Assembly: GCA_017562135.1 (NCBI GenBank)
Contig: QEYB01001312.1
Location: 930,001-994,000, forward strand
Origin: Dipylidium caninum
Lineage: Eukaryota; Platyhelminthes; Cestoda; Cyclophyllidea; Dipylidiidae
Reading direction: 5' to 3'
DNA: 64,000 nucleotides
Shown here: positions 24,501-34,284 of the stretch, in pieces
How the letters are laid out: each line of letters begins with the position of its first letter
Position numbering within the stretch: position 1 is the stretch's first letter
Program-made: the position numbers and the translations under genes
The notes under the pieces: generated by a model
The model's input: the letters and a program-made list of their open reading frames with translations, nothing else
Database searches by the model: none
Told to the model about the DNA's origin: nothing

Positions 24501-27500
24501 ACTATCATTAGCAATAGAGATCCTAGGTTTTTCTATCATTGTACACTATGCGCTGCTCCAACCGGGTGAGACTATTACAGTGACGGTGTATTGTGGCCAC
24601 TTAGAGAGAATGAAGAGTGGTTGAAAAAGAGGTGTTTGGGTCAAGTACAAGAATAGAATGCTTAAACACGATAACACGAGGCTTTGTGCTGCGAAACTAA
24701 CACAGGACAAACTAGGGAGCTTGGATTTGAACCTCTACCACGTCCACCGTAATCACCGGATCTCGTTAGAGCAGAAATTAAGAGGGAAAAACTTGAATAA
24801 TGTCGAAGAACACTCAAAAATTTTTTAATGCAGAATCGAAGGCCTTTTTTTTTAAAAAAATGGATTAGTCGCATCGCTCGCTCCAGCGAGTTGTCAAACG
24901 CACACATTTGAATTGACCGTTTGGCCGTCTGGCAAAAGTTCACAGTACCGAATACCTTTACATCCTCAACAGACCGACAACATAATAATTTCTTGGTGAA
25001 TCTCAGCTTTTCATGTCGCCTGGACCGGTTCATCCTGCATCATCCAACTTCTCTTCCGATACAACTTTTTGTCCAAACTATCCACTTTTTCGACGCCCGT
25101 AATTAGTCTTTTCATAAGTGGCTCAACTTCATTACCCTTCGGATGCAAGGAGTCGCAGACGCTGCTAATGCGCTGTACCAAAGGAGTTTCCTCACATAGC
25201 CAAGCTCTTTAAAATCGTACTTCTGTTCTTAATGCATCGATGTGATTCGCAACTGAGGCTCCCTGCAACATCGCCTGTTGTGCTCTGACGACGACCCGAA
25301 TTGACAAGCACCTTAATTGGCCTTCAACTGGGCGGACGGCCAATTCGTTGTATATTTTTCAGTAAAGAATCACCAGAATCAGTAAAGAATCTCTTTCATG
25401 TTTGCAATGTGTTCTTGCCTTTTCGAAAAGGATAAAATGAGTCTGAAGTGCACGTCTCTTTCTTCCATATTAAATTAGGACAAAAACAAAACTACATAAC
25501 AGAACGATGTAATTTTTCGCTAAATGAAAGGTAGCAGTCAAAAGCAATAGGAAAAAAAGTAGGCTAAGTGCTTTGAACACGTTAAAGGAAAAAAAAACAA
25601 AGTGTAAAACCCATCTATCGGGAAACCCGTGATGACAGTTGCCAACGCCATGGACGAATGGTCAACTACCTGAACTGTTTCCGTCAGCATCAGAAAAAGG
25701 TCAAAAATAATGGTTAATTTGAAAAGTGTATGGGGAAATCTACTTTCTAGTAACTGATTTAGCCGAGCATGCACACTCCAGACCTTGGCGTACTTCTATC
25801 TGGGATTTCCAAATGAGATTCACCAACGTGCTGCGGTAAAGGAAATGTTGTAGAGCGACCACAAAATAAGATTGTGGTGTAAAATACCACGGTTTACATC
25901 GAATGCATTAAAGAATATCAGCGATCAGTATAGAGCAGACCCCCTAAGGATTTAACAGAATGGGGTCAGACTCTTCAATCGAAGCACCAACAGAGCCCCG
26001 GAACCATTTTAAGGCTGGTAAGCGTAAGTATAAAGGGCAAAAGTGATTTAGTGTATACCTTGAGAGGTTCTATTTCCACAGGGGTCTGTGTCCGGATTCC
26101 GTAGGTGGCTAGAATTTGCTGAAGACGAATAGACTCTGCGAGGAGAATCATCTGTATACACATTGTAGCTGGACGGCTCTAAAAGTGTGACAGTAGTAAA
26201 CAAGAGTTTGTGGCTTGCTAACAAGATGATATTCGACTATTTTATAATTAAATACATGGTAAGTTGAGGTCAAACCGATCGGTTAGTGTATGGATTAGAG
26301 AAACGGTGTTGACAACTCCTTCGCCATCCGATTTGGGATTGGCGACTTAAAGCCGCCCCAAGGAAAAAATAAACGCGAAAATTATGCCAACAGAATTGAC
26401 CAGGGAGTAGCCAGTGTTCCTTTTTGAGCGGTTAAATCATTCTCTATCAATCAAGTGAATCGGTTTAAGGTAACTGGGGAAGTATTTGAGACAGGTACGG
26501 AGTCAAAAGATTGCATTCGCTTAACTATCAACAATATTCACGTCTAAAATAAGCCGGTGAGATGGGACCCGTCTGAAGTTACGTCCACCACGCTCAGCAG
26601 TTCTGGATTAGTGGTCATGTCTAGAATAGCTTAGCGTATAATGAATGCGAAGAAACCTCAAAGGTTCCGTCGCATCTATCAAGCTTATAAAATATTCAAA
26701 TTTTAGTGGAGTTTTAGTTACACGGGTGAGTCGTGAGCTGAATGTATGTGAGATACAATGCAACATTGCGATAAATCACAAAAGCAAATAAGTTGCCCGA
26801 GTTTACAGAACGTCAAACACCGGAAGAAAAGGATCAAGGCGGTACCCGTTAAAAATAGGAGTCAAAGTTGGCAAAACACGGGCTGCTACAGCACAATATT
26901 GCGCTGTTTTTACAGGAAGGAGAGCAATGAAAGCAGAAAATTGAAAGGCATAATCGAATGCTAATACACTTTTTACCAAATTGACCGATGCAGGACCATT
27001 TCATAGAGCATCAACGTACATTTTGCACAAAGTAGGCGTAGAGTGAGACGAGCCCAGACAAAACACTGCAGCATGTCTGATTGCGATTGTCGTGAGGGGT
27101 GAAAATGTAAAGGTGTCGTGAAGACGAAAACGATAATAGTGTAAATGCAATATGCGATTGAATTAACTTTCCGCGGTCATTAAAGGGGAATTCCCAACAG
27201 TCGCGAAAAGGGGATTCAAATCCACAATGTTCCTACCGGAGAATGCTTAACTTACCTATGTTTATGTCTTTCAACATGATCACTTGAAATTGATGAAGGC
27301 CAAATTAAAAGGGGTGATCGAAGAAACGAAGAAGGCACTCACTGTGATGGTTGAGTACCGCGAGAGGAGGGACATGGGTCGCGTGTCGGCCGGACAGTGT
27401 CGACCGAGGGGATCCAAATCGTGAATGGTCAGAGTTTTTTTCACTGAAAGCAAGAAAAAACAATGTGGCACTACATTTTGGCTGCGAAATCCAAACAATA

Positions 27501-30500
27501 AAGATGACGAGTGTTTATGCAAAATTATCTTATGCTTCTTATTGCCTCTCAGTAATTCGCGGATGATCTCTTGTGCATGAATTAGGTTTTAAAATTGTCT
27601 TACGGCTGAAGTGAAATAAAGAGTCTAGTCAATTCAGCTCAAACGGAAAAAAGAGGAGTAACAAAGTAAGGTGTTGCGTTACTGGACCTCACAATTAGTG
27701 TCAGTAAGGAATCTGTCTCCGGTTTCCATCCCATCTGTCCGCACTCTAAAAAGCGCACTCGTAATTAGCTTTGAGTAAATGATGCTAAGTCGTCCAGATC
27801 TACAGGACATTGTCGGTTGTAATCTCTCCGAATACACTATATTTTGTCAATCAATTTCAATGAGGGAATAGGCGAATTCCATGATGAACCTGCTGTAAAT
27901 ACAGCTCGTCCACCTGTCCCACATGACGTGACATTCGTTTGGTTCGTTTGTGTCAGGCATAAGCTCCAAACTTTCACATAATTGATATTCGAGATATTCA
28001 AATTGAAGTCATCCAGGGAAATAAGCAGAAGCTCTCAAATAAAAAATATTATTTCTGTAACTAGAGACCCTTTCTAGACGTTTGCTTGCATTAAGGAAAA
28101 ACAAAACAGACTAAGTATGCGGACTAAATGAAAACTCTCATACTCTGAAAATACTTGCCGACGTAAACGACAGTTCGGAGATCTTAAGTGGTTGATACAA
28201 GCTATTTTAACTACAAGAAGGAAAGCCGCAGTTTGCTTTTAAACATTCTTTCCAACAAAGGAAAGGGTCTCGAGAGAAAGATTTTTAAAAAAATACTGTT
28301 TCCAGAGGAGAGAGATGTGAACAATTTGAAAACCTGTTATTGCTGGGTTACGCCACTGGCGAAGAATAAAAAGCACTTCTAAACATGAAAAATTAGAAAA
28401 AAGTATAAGAGTCATTTTAAAAAAATGACGGAAAATTGACAAGGAAAAGACCAAACACTACAACTTTGTCTACCTGAAATCGGAAGCGGGTCTTGTTAAA
28501 CGTGTGATTACGTAAAAAATTTTCAGCTGTAGATTTAGCGAGTGTTGCAAAACAGAAGGTGGATTTGCTAGAACGAAGACTGCGTAGACGGTCATATTTT
28601 GGAAAAGAGGGAACGAAACGAGGGAATGCACGGAATAAAATTGATACTAAAAAATTATGATCGCAACAAAACAACTAGATATGACTTTAAAAGTCAAACG
28701 TACAAAACATTTGGGAAATAATGTAGACCGCCTGACCCCACAAGAAACGTGGTTCCGTGCGCAGCTTGAAGTTACTCTTCCTCGCCTGTGAGCCCGGTTC
28801 CGCTCGCTCGGCATCGAGGGAACCCTCCGGCACAAAGTAGTATTTGGGCAGCCATGGATACTTTTCCGAGATCGGCTGCACCAGGAGAGGCTCAATCAAA
28901 TCGGCAAACTGATTGGCGCGCTCCAATTGCTGATCGAAATAGCTGGCGATCACCTGGTAGGCGAAGAACATGGGCCACTCGCTCTCGATCCCGCGGAACT
29001 TGCTCAACTCGCCCTGGGGGTAAAGTGCAGTAGTCTCCAGGACTGTGGCGTAGCCGTCCCGAGTGAAGCGTTTATAGCCGTACGTGCCCTTCAGCACGTC
29101 CACCCGCATCATTGTTGCCTCGCGGATGCTCGGTGTGTGGATGGCAAAGGCGGGCCAGGAGATGGTGGCAATTAGAGCTGCGTCGGTACCCTACGAAACA
29201 GGGCATTTGTGTTAGACAGTCAAGTCTGCAACTTCATGACACCTCAAATCCACGATATTCGGTAGTTCACTGCCTTTCAGTTGCTACTATTCCAACTTAT
29301 TTTAAGAATATTCGTCGATGCGTGCATGGTATGCATGCGAAGGAAATAATGCTTAACTTCTCCAAGTTGTAAATGGAAAAGTTAATATACCTGGGTGTCC
29401 CAGGTATGCAAAAAATCCATCATTTTTGGTTAAGGAGCAATGTGCCGCATTACCAACTTTCGGAAGCGCAAACTCTGTATTTCTGCACACGAGTTCCAAC
29501 ACAGCCTGATAAATTCACATAAATACGGCCGATAGTCTGTTTATGAACTTCCATTTCGGCAAACGAACCTGGAACTGAAATTGGACATAGAAGTTTAGAT
29601 GTCATTTTGGAATGTCTTGAAAAAGCAAAAATAACTGTTACATGCGAAGAGCAAGTAAAGTTTTTGCAGATAATTGGAAGTTAACAATTTCTTGCAAGCC
29701 AAAGCGATCTGTTAGAGAATTTCAACCGTCAATTAAGTTGTCTACCTGCTTTATTGAGCCAATTTCTAATCCGCTGCTTTTTTCTGTCAAATTGCTGTCC
29801 TTCGTGGAGAACGTCATTCTCGGGCCGTAAATTAAGCTAAGCGAGTTTGTTCTGCTATGGGGTTCCCAAAATCTCATGATTTCTGCATGATGATCATTTC
29901 TCTCGCCCAAAAAAAGAGCATACTGCCCACTAGTACTTGATTGTACCAATATTTCGATAATAATCAGCAAAGAAAAGCCGTGAAAATTTGTATTCTTCAA
30001 ATTAACCAATTCGGAACTCAAATGTGGTGAATCATTAGCATGTGGTTGGCAGTTTTGACAATAAATAATTTTGGTAAAAAACAACAACACTCAAAAAATA
30101 GCCGAACTTAACCGTAAAGGCGAGATATGTCAAGTGTTTCACAATGAAATAGAGGCCGATGATTAATTTTAAAAGTCTGGTTGCATCAGTGAACGAGGAC
30201 ACCATTGGGTTTTTTTCAGGTGACCACGTGTACTTGAGAAATGAGGCTTCTTATTCTCCCAGTCAAATTCAAATCACCCAACTTGGTTGCTAGCGAAATC
30301 ACAATGTTGGGTCGCTTTTGACGTATCATAAAACCTTTAGCACAAAGCCAAACCTTTTCATCCTCAGACTTGTCGGTACAGTGAACTTGCATTCAGGGAC
30401 TGAAAATAGATTTGAGATCTCACCAAAAGCAAAGTATCATAGAAATAGCATGGCTAATTAAATAAGTTAGACGGAGATATAAAATGAAATCAAGTCAAAG

Positions 30501-31784
30501 ATAAATTAGTGAAATACGAGACAGGTTAAAAAAATTTTGGGGAATCAAGGCAGGCAATATACACACTTTAGATGCCGATTCTCGAGGCAGAAGAGTGCTC
30601 AAGATGCTACTATTACGCGAATGCGCATCCACATCAGCAAATATCACAGTAGTGTGATCGCCCTCACTTCCAAAGATGTTAAAACCCGAGACGGACTCGA
30701 TCGCCGCTTTGGCCATCCCGATTGAACTAAGGCACAAGTAATGACAAGGAAGTAGTAACAACCTACCTTGCATGCAATTCCGTAACGTCCCGATTTTGCT
30801 TCGAACCTCGTTCCCACATCCCATAGTCAGGAATTCGGTAAGCTCGTTCAAGATAAAAAACGAGGTTTTGCACAAATGCAGCCTCTATCTTTGTGTGTAT
30901 TATCTGTTTGAGGAGGATTAAAACATAATAATAGCATGCCTGCAAACCAGAAAGGATCATCTGAATGAGTTGCAAGATGTATAGACCGACGCAATCCATT
31001 TGAAGGTGTCTGTATCCAGTGCCTTCAACTGGTGTACCTGTTTCGTAGTCTAACCGCGTGTGAAGACATGTATCAAGGTTTTGGACCATTTTGAAGTTTT
31101 CCAACTGAAAGAAAAAGGTAAATTACGAGAAATTAACATACTCTATCCGCCTGCCGCATCCATCCGAGAAGAATCGCGCGCATGCATTTCACGGCTGATT
31201 GCCTCAATTCATAGCCGTAACCAAGATCATCGCCTACTCGCCTAGATTATGAAAGGCATTATGGCTACTCATACAGAAATAATGATGCTCAGTGGTGATG
31301 AAACATACTCGAAGGATCGATGTAAGGCCCAGATAGCCGTAGCGCAATAAACATTGTCACGAACATGCGCAACACAATTGCTTGCTGGACTCTCAGGCTT
31401 GCAGGGAAACAGTCCACTGAATGGATGTTGATATTTTATTAATTGGTCTTTAACTGAAAGAAGAATTGAATCAATTTTTGTGTGAAGTAAATGCACCACT
31501 TTTATAACAGGCACAATATCCGAATCCGATACACTGCGTCGAAGGCGGATGAAAGAGGCATAAATGTTTCAGCGCAAATTAAAGTACATGATAAGAAAGC
31601 TAAAATGCGGCACAAATAGAAAAAAGGGGCAAGAAATTGATATTGTGGCAAAGATAGCGGCAGGGTTTGTGTCTCCTATACGCAACACTTGTGCTGTAAG
31701 TTTAACCAGATAAGTCATACCGATTCGATAGAACTGGTTAAGCTGTTGTCTTATCTCTTCTTTTTCCCAATTAGATGAAACCAT
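6702..31784 (-). CDS. PHKB: Phosphorylase b kinase regulatory subunit beta, complete, 20 coding exons
   Basis: Non-catalytic beta subunit of the cytoplasmic phosphorylase kinase complex (alpha, beta, gamma, calmodulin), which activates glycogen phosphorylase. Exons in order: 31784-31721, 31453-31309, 31241-31142, 31104-30940, 30903-30767, 30726-30567, 29190-28704, 27443-27343, 26178-26059, 23587-23469, 23393-23297, 22996-22914, 22102-22012, 21483-21274, 19953-19673, 18134-17841, 16043-15739, 13791-13625, 9563-9331, 6921-6702. All junction phases agree, giving 3579 nt and 1192 residues, against roughly 1090 in mammals. Beta rather than alpha identity rests on beta-type blocks such as YFVPEG with EPGSQARK, and GCLGASKFY. 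The glucoamylase-like half is N-terminal (about residues 20-450). The last residues CCVS form a CaaX-type prenylation signal, as in mammalian PHKB (CLIS). The N-terminus lacks the phosphorylatable extension of vertebrates. The first six exons occupy 1.2 kb and the other fourteen spread over 22.5 kb. Confidence 0.93.
8553..8690. repeat. PHKB: Polypurine tract with a G12 run, inside a PHKB intron
   Basis: The plus strand is nearly pure A/G across most of this stretch, with an uninterrupted run of 12 G at 8657-8668. On the transcribed sense strand this is polypyrimidine. Such tracts can form triplex or G-rich structures, but nothing else marks it as functional. Confidence 0.6.
13625..18134 (-). 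CDS. PHKB: PHKB exons 16-18
   Basis: Exon 16 (18134-17841) carries [10 protein letters not shown] and [15 protein letters not shown], matching 'LVHGKQVTLG' and 'IQQELVIHIGWII'. Exon 17 (16043-15739) carries [11 protein letters not shown] and [11 protein letters not shown] around an insertion of roughly 45 residues, rich in Ala, Asp and Lys, that mammalian PHKB lacks. It also has a second Arg-rich insert near its end. Exon 18 (13791-13625) carries [26 protein letters not shown] and NLLPQ, matching '[29 protein letters not shown]'. Confidence 0.9.
19673..21483 (-). CDS. PHKB: PHKB exons 14-15
   Basis: Exon 14 (21483-21274) begins [14 protein letters not shown] and is acidic towards its end. 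Exon 15 (19953-19673) runs from [10 protein letters not shown] to RRAGLNQIW, matching the family's 'YRRAGSQKLW' boundary. The acceptor of exon 15 was placed at 19954-19955 because a nearby AG at 19982 breaks phase; its pyrimidine tract is modest. Residues about 624-787. Confidence 0.87.
22012..27443 (-). CDS. PHKB: PHKB exons 8-13: central region
   Basis: Exons 27443-27343, 26178-26059, 23587-23469, 23393-23297, 22996-22914 and 22102-22012 cover about residues 420-623. Landmarks are [19 protein letters not shown] followed by [52 protein letters not shown] and [14 protein letters not shown]. Each corresponds to a conserved mammalian PHKB block, such as GCLGTSK and the 'HGRPLFLVLIRED' type segment. 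Exons are short (83-120 bp) and introns run from 75 bp to 2.5 kb. Confidence 0.9.
25360..25391. repeat. Short direct repeat pair in a PHKB intron
   Basis: CAGTAAAGAATC occurs at 25360-25371 and again at 25380-25391, a 20-bp period. It is a local duplication with no clear role. Confidence 0.6.
28704..29190 (-). CDS. PHKB: PHKB exon 7: core of the glucoamylase-like domain
   Basis: This is the largest exon (487 bp, about residues 258-420). It opens [17 protein letters not shown] and contains [37 protein letters not shown] and [14 protein letters not shown], in the order found in PHKB. The EPGSQ block distinguishes beta from alpha subunits. The acceptor is at 29191-29192 and the donor is GTACGT from 28703. 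It ends in phase 1, matched by exon 8. Confidence 0.93.
30567..31784 (-). CDS. PHKB: PHKB exons 1-6: N-terminal glucoamylase-like region, compact block
   Basis: Residues 1-257. The ATG (A at 31784) begins [10 protein letters not shown]. An in-frame join at residue 22 restores FYRIVKDQL, matching the family's YYRIVKSTL. Recognisable blocks follow: [77 protein letters not shown] and STLLPRES, all in family order. The introns are 267, 67, 37, 36, 40 bp and then 1376 bp. No upstream coding exon with a better start was found, so this ATG is taken as the start; a non-coding upstream exon remains possible. Confidence 0.93.
30727..30766 (-). other. PHKB: 40-bp mini-intron (PHKB intron 5)
   Basis: Donor GTAGGT and acceptor GTGCCTTAG. 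Splicing joins TELHA to SSIGMAK through a split Ser codon, exactly as the family's 'TELHSSSVGLAK' requires. Confidence 0.85.
30904..30939 (-). other. PHKB: 36-bp mini-intron with a GC donor (PHKB intron 4)
   Basis: The exon ends CAG and the intron begins GCATGC (30939 downward) and ends CAAACAG at 30904. The intron is a multiple of three with no stop, so the frame stays open through it. Retention would insert 12 residues. Removing it restores SGLQIIHTK, which aligns without a gap to the PHKB 'SGLQIIYNT' block. The only nearby GT donor breaks the frame. The GC-AG assignment rests on that alignment. Confidence 0.75.
31105..31141 (-). other. PHKB: 37-bp mini-intron (PHKB intron 3)
   Basis: Donor GTATGT at 31141-31136 and acceptor TTTCTTTCAG ending at 31105. 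Removal joins RQADR to LENFK, matching the family's 'RQADKVQQFK'. Phase 0. Confidence 0.85.
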
Positions 31785-32089
31785 CGCCCAGGGACGTGAC
31801 CCAACCCAACGCGTACGAAGATGGCGGTGGGGGAGAAAGCGGTGTCAACAAAATAGATAACTGAATAGTAAAGCTAAATTTTTCTAAAATTAATGTTATA
31901 TTTAAACCTTGAAAATAAATATATTTGTTATTAAAGTGTGATCAAGAGAGGGATTTCAGCGCGAATCACCAATTTCGCGACGTTTTGTGCGGATTGTGTG
32001 CGATTTGTCCACTCTCTTGACCGAGTTTGGTTTGTTAGGCTTTGGTTCATTTCGCGTCCTCTCCTTTTGACATAACTTAGAAAAATTTG
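31785..32089. promoter_or_regulatory. Divergent promoter between PHKB and BAP18
   Basis: Only 305 bp separates the two start codons, which point away from each other. It must contain both 5' leaders and promoters unless either gene has a distant non-coding exon. No TATA element is obvious on either side. The sign of the strand skew changes here. Confidence 0.6.
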
Positions 32090-33826
32090 ATGGCAAACGC
32101 ACAGAAAGTAGCAAACATATTCGAGCTTGCTTCAGTCGCCTTCAAGAAGTTGGCTGATCTTACTCTGGATTTGAAGATTTTTCAAGCGCAAGCCGAGCAG
32201 GGCCCGTCAACCAGTAGCCGCTGGACAATAATTGAAATGGACCAACTGAAGGACGCTATAGCACGCTTTGGAAACGACCTTAACAAAATTGCTAGTGTTA
32301 TTGAGACGAAGACCCTAACTCAAATTAAACACAAACTAAAGAGCCAAGCCCTCGAAGGGCCGGGTCCAGAACGCGCCGAAGGCGAAGAGAACAACAATGA
32401 AAAGGAAACTGAAAGATCCCCCGAAGACGAGGCAGAACATGCTCAAGAATTACCCGCTGTGTCAACTGTGTCTGCGGACCGCGGCAGACGAAAACAAACC
32501 TTTTCTGAGCGGAATGATCCTGATCTTCCAAACTCTAAGGTTTGTAGATTCAAGGCGTTAAATACGTTTTTTTTAGAAACGACGCTTGGATCCGGATCCG
32601 GCGAATCCAGTCGTGACTATACCGAAATCTGGGGCACCTCTAGTTGCTAGACAATTGGTGCCAGTTGTGGGAGTTACAAGGGTCTCAGCAACAACGCAAG
32701 CTGCGACCCCAAGTAAACCACGAGTTGTTCTGGCTCCACCATCAGCTTCGAACGTTTTGTCTCATGCTCAGATGCGGAAGCAGGCTATAATGCCGCAGGA
32801 GTCGAGATACGAAGAGTATTCCGATGTAAATTCCTTTGACATTCGCTATCTTTTACTCCTTTCTTGGGTTTTCCATATGCTTTGTTTAGCGGTACAAATA
32901 ATAGGACGGATAGATGCTTCAAGATATCCATTTAGAAGCCGATATTGTCGTCGCAATTCATTTTTCAAATTAGAAATTCTAATGACGCCCGAGGCTTATA
33001 TGTACTGTTGGTGAAATTCGTGGATTCTTATATGCTATTTATCTGCGTCATTGTGAATGATTAGAGGATTTCTTGAAACAGTTACATGACTCATTTTTTT
33101 ACCGCACTGTCACTGAACAGAATTTCTCCGGAGAATGTTCCGATTATTTTCATGCGAATGTGACAGATGTTAGATGATGCGATCTTCATTATCTTTTGTG
33201 GGTTACCTATGTCCTGAATTTTAATAATCTTATTCTATCAAACCCATTACTGAAAATATTTTTTCTTAGAGTGCTCCATCTTAACTCAAATCGATTACCA
33301 TTTTTAGTTCTCTTTTGGTTTGTCAACCTGTAGTCTATTTATTGTTACTGTCGTTTCAGCTGCTATAAAATTGGGTAACTCCTCTTTTAAAAACTAATGT
33401 TTTGCAGCTAAGGTTGAGTGAATGGGATTCTCTCAACGCGGTATTATTTTGCGGTTTTAAGCGTGATGTCAGCATGAAGCCCTTGGCGCGTAGAGAATTT
33501 TTAATTTAGGATTATCAACGTTTTCTCTGCTTTTAGGTGTTTTCGATCTTTCTCTTTTATGGTTTCTTCAGATCTATTCCCCTATTTCTTGGGAATGTTG
33601 ATCTTTTCGAAGCAACCGTTATATCTGCCATTACTTAAACCACTTAAGTCGTCCATATTTAGGAAAGCAAATATTAACATGTTCGCAAAAATTTTTCTCC
33701 ATCTTACGCATGCAGGACGAAGGGGAGGATAATTACGAGGACGATGATGACGACGATGATGAGGAGTCTGACGCGCCCTATTATTCTGAGGACGAGACGG
33801 GTGGTAACGACCCCTCTCAAACTTGA
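32090..33826 (+). CDS. BAP18: Chromatin complexes subunit BAP18, complete, 3 exons
   Basis: Homologue of human C17orf49/BAP18, a nuclear SANT-domain protein found with MLL1/WDR5 and NURF-type complexes that read active promoter chromatin. Exons 32090-32539, 32577-32825 and 33716-33826 are all phase 0 and give 269 residues. The N-terminal block KVANIFELASVAFKKLADLT matches human 'KVGEIFSAAGAAFTKLGELT'. The SANT-like region (about residues 44-85) contains RWTIIEMDQL, RFGNDLNKIASVI and LTQIKHKLK. Introns are 37 and 890 bp. An ATG at 32090 is preferred over the TTG codon just before it. The C-terminal exon is extremely acidic (Asp/Glu run, then PYYSEDETGG), unlike the short human tail. The middle is low-complexity Pro/Ala/Thr. 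The gene is divergent from PHKB and convergent with the calpain gene, whose stop lies 460 bp away. Confidence 0.88.
32540..32576 (+). other. BAP18: 37-bp mini-intron (BAP18 intron 1)
   Basis: Donor GTTTGT at 32540 and acceptor TTTTTTTTAG ending at 32576. Phase 0; removal joins NSK to KRRLD, making a basic nuclear-localisation-like patch. Confidence 0.75.
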
Positions 33827-34284
33827 AACCACTGTAATTCCCATTGGTCTCCCCCTCCCCCCACTTCTCACTGCCGTTTTTGCATTTACGACTGGTTCTA
33901 CTTCGTAATCACTGTATATATATGACATTCTTTTTATATTGTTAAGCATTGAATTGCTCCCTGGAAACGCTTTAACATTAGACTATCGGAAAAAGGAAGT
34001 GGTGGAAACTGGTAACACCGGATCTCATGATTTAGGGTCGTATCGTCGACCCGAAGACTTATTAACGAAAAGTGGAAGGATCAAGGTGTCTGGGGCAAGC
34101 CTAAAGTAAAATGTCTAATAGTCGGTAAATTTATAACCATTCAGAAAAAAGGGGTCTTGATTTCGGTTTTTTTCCATAAGCAAATTATATGAACAACCAA
34201 AATAGCATAACACAGCTGTTGGGAGTTAATCACGAGGTAAAGAAGGGATGCTTGCATACATGACATTTCGTCAGGAGAAGTATG

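Noticed and set aside
24700..24790. B-box-like GGTTCAAATCC on the minus strand, suggesting a tRNA or tRNA-derived SINE
   Set aside because: No matching acceptor stem, T-stem pairing or clear A-box could be formed; similar short matches occur elsewhere by chance.
31569..31720. Reading PHKB exon 1 straight through its donor
   Set aside because: The extension loses homology at once, while splicing at 31720 to 31453 restores the family's YRIVK block.
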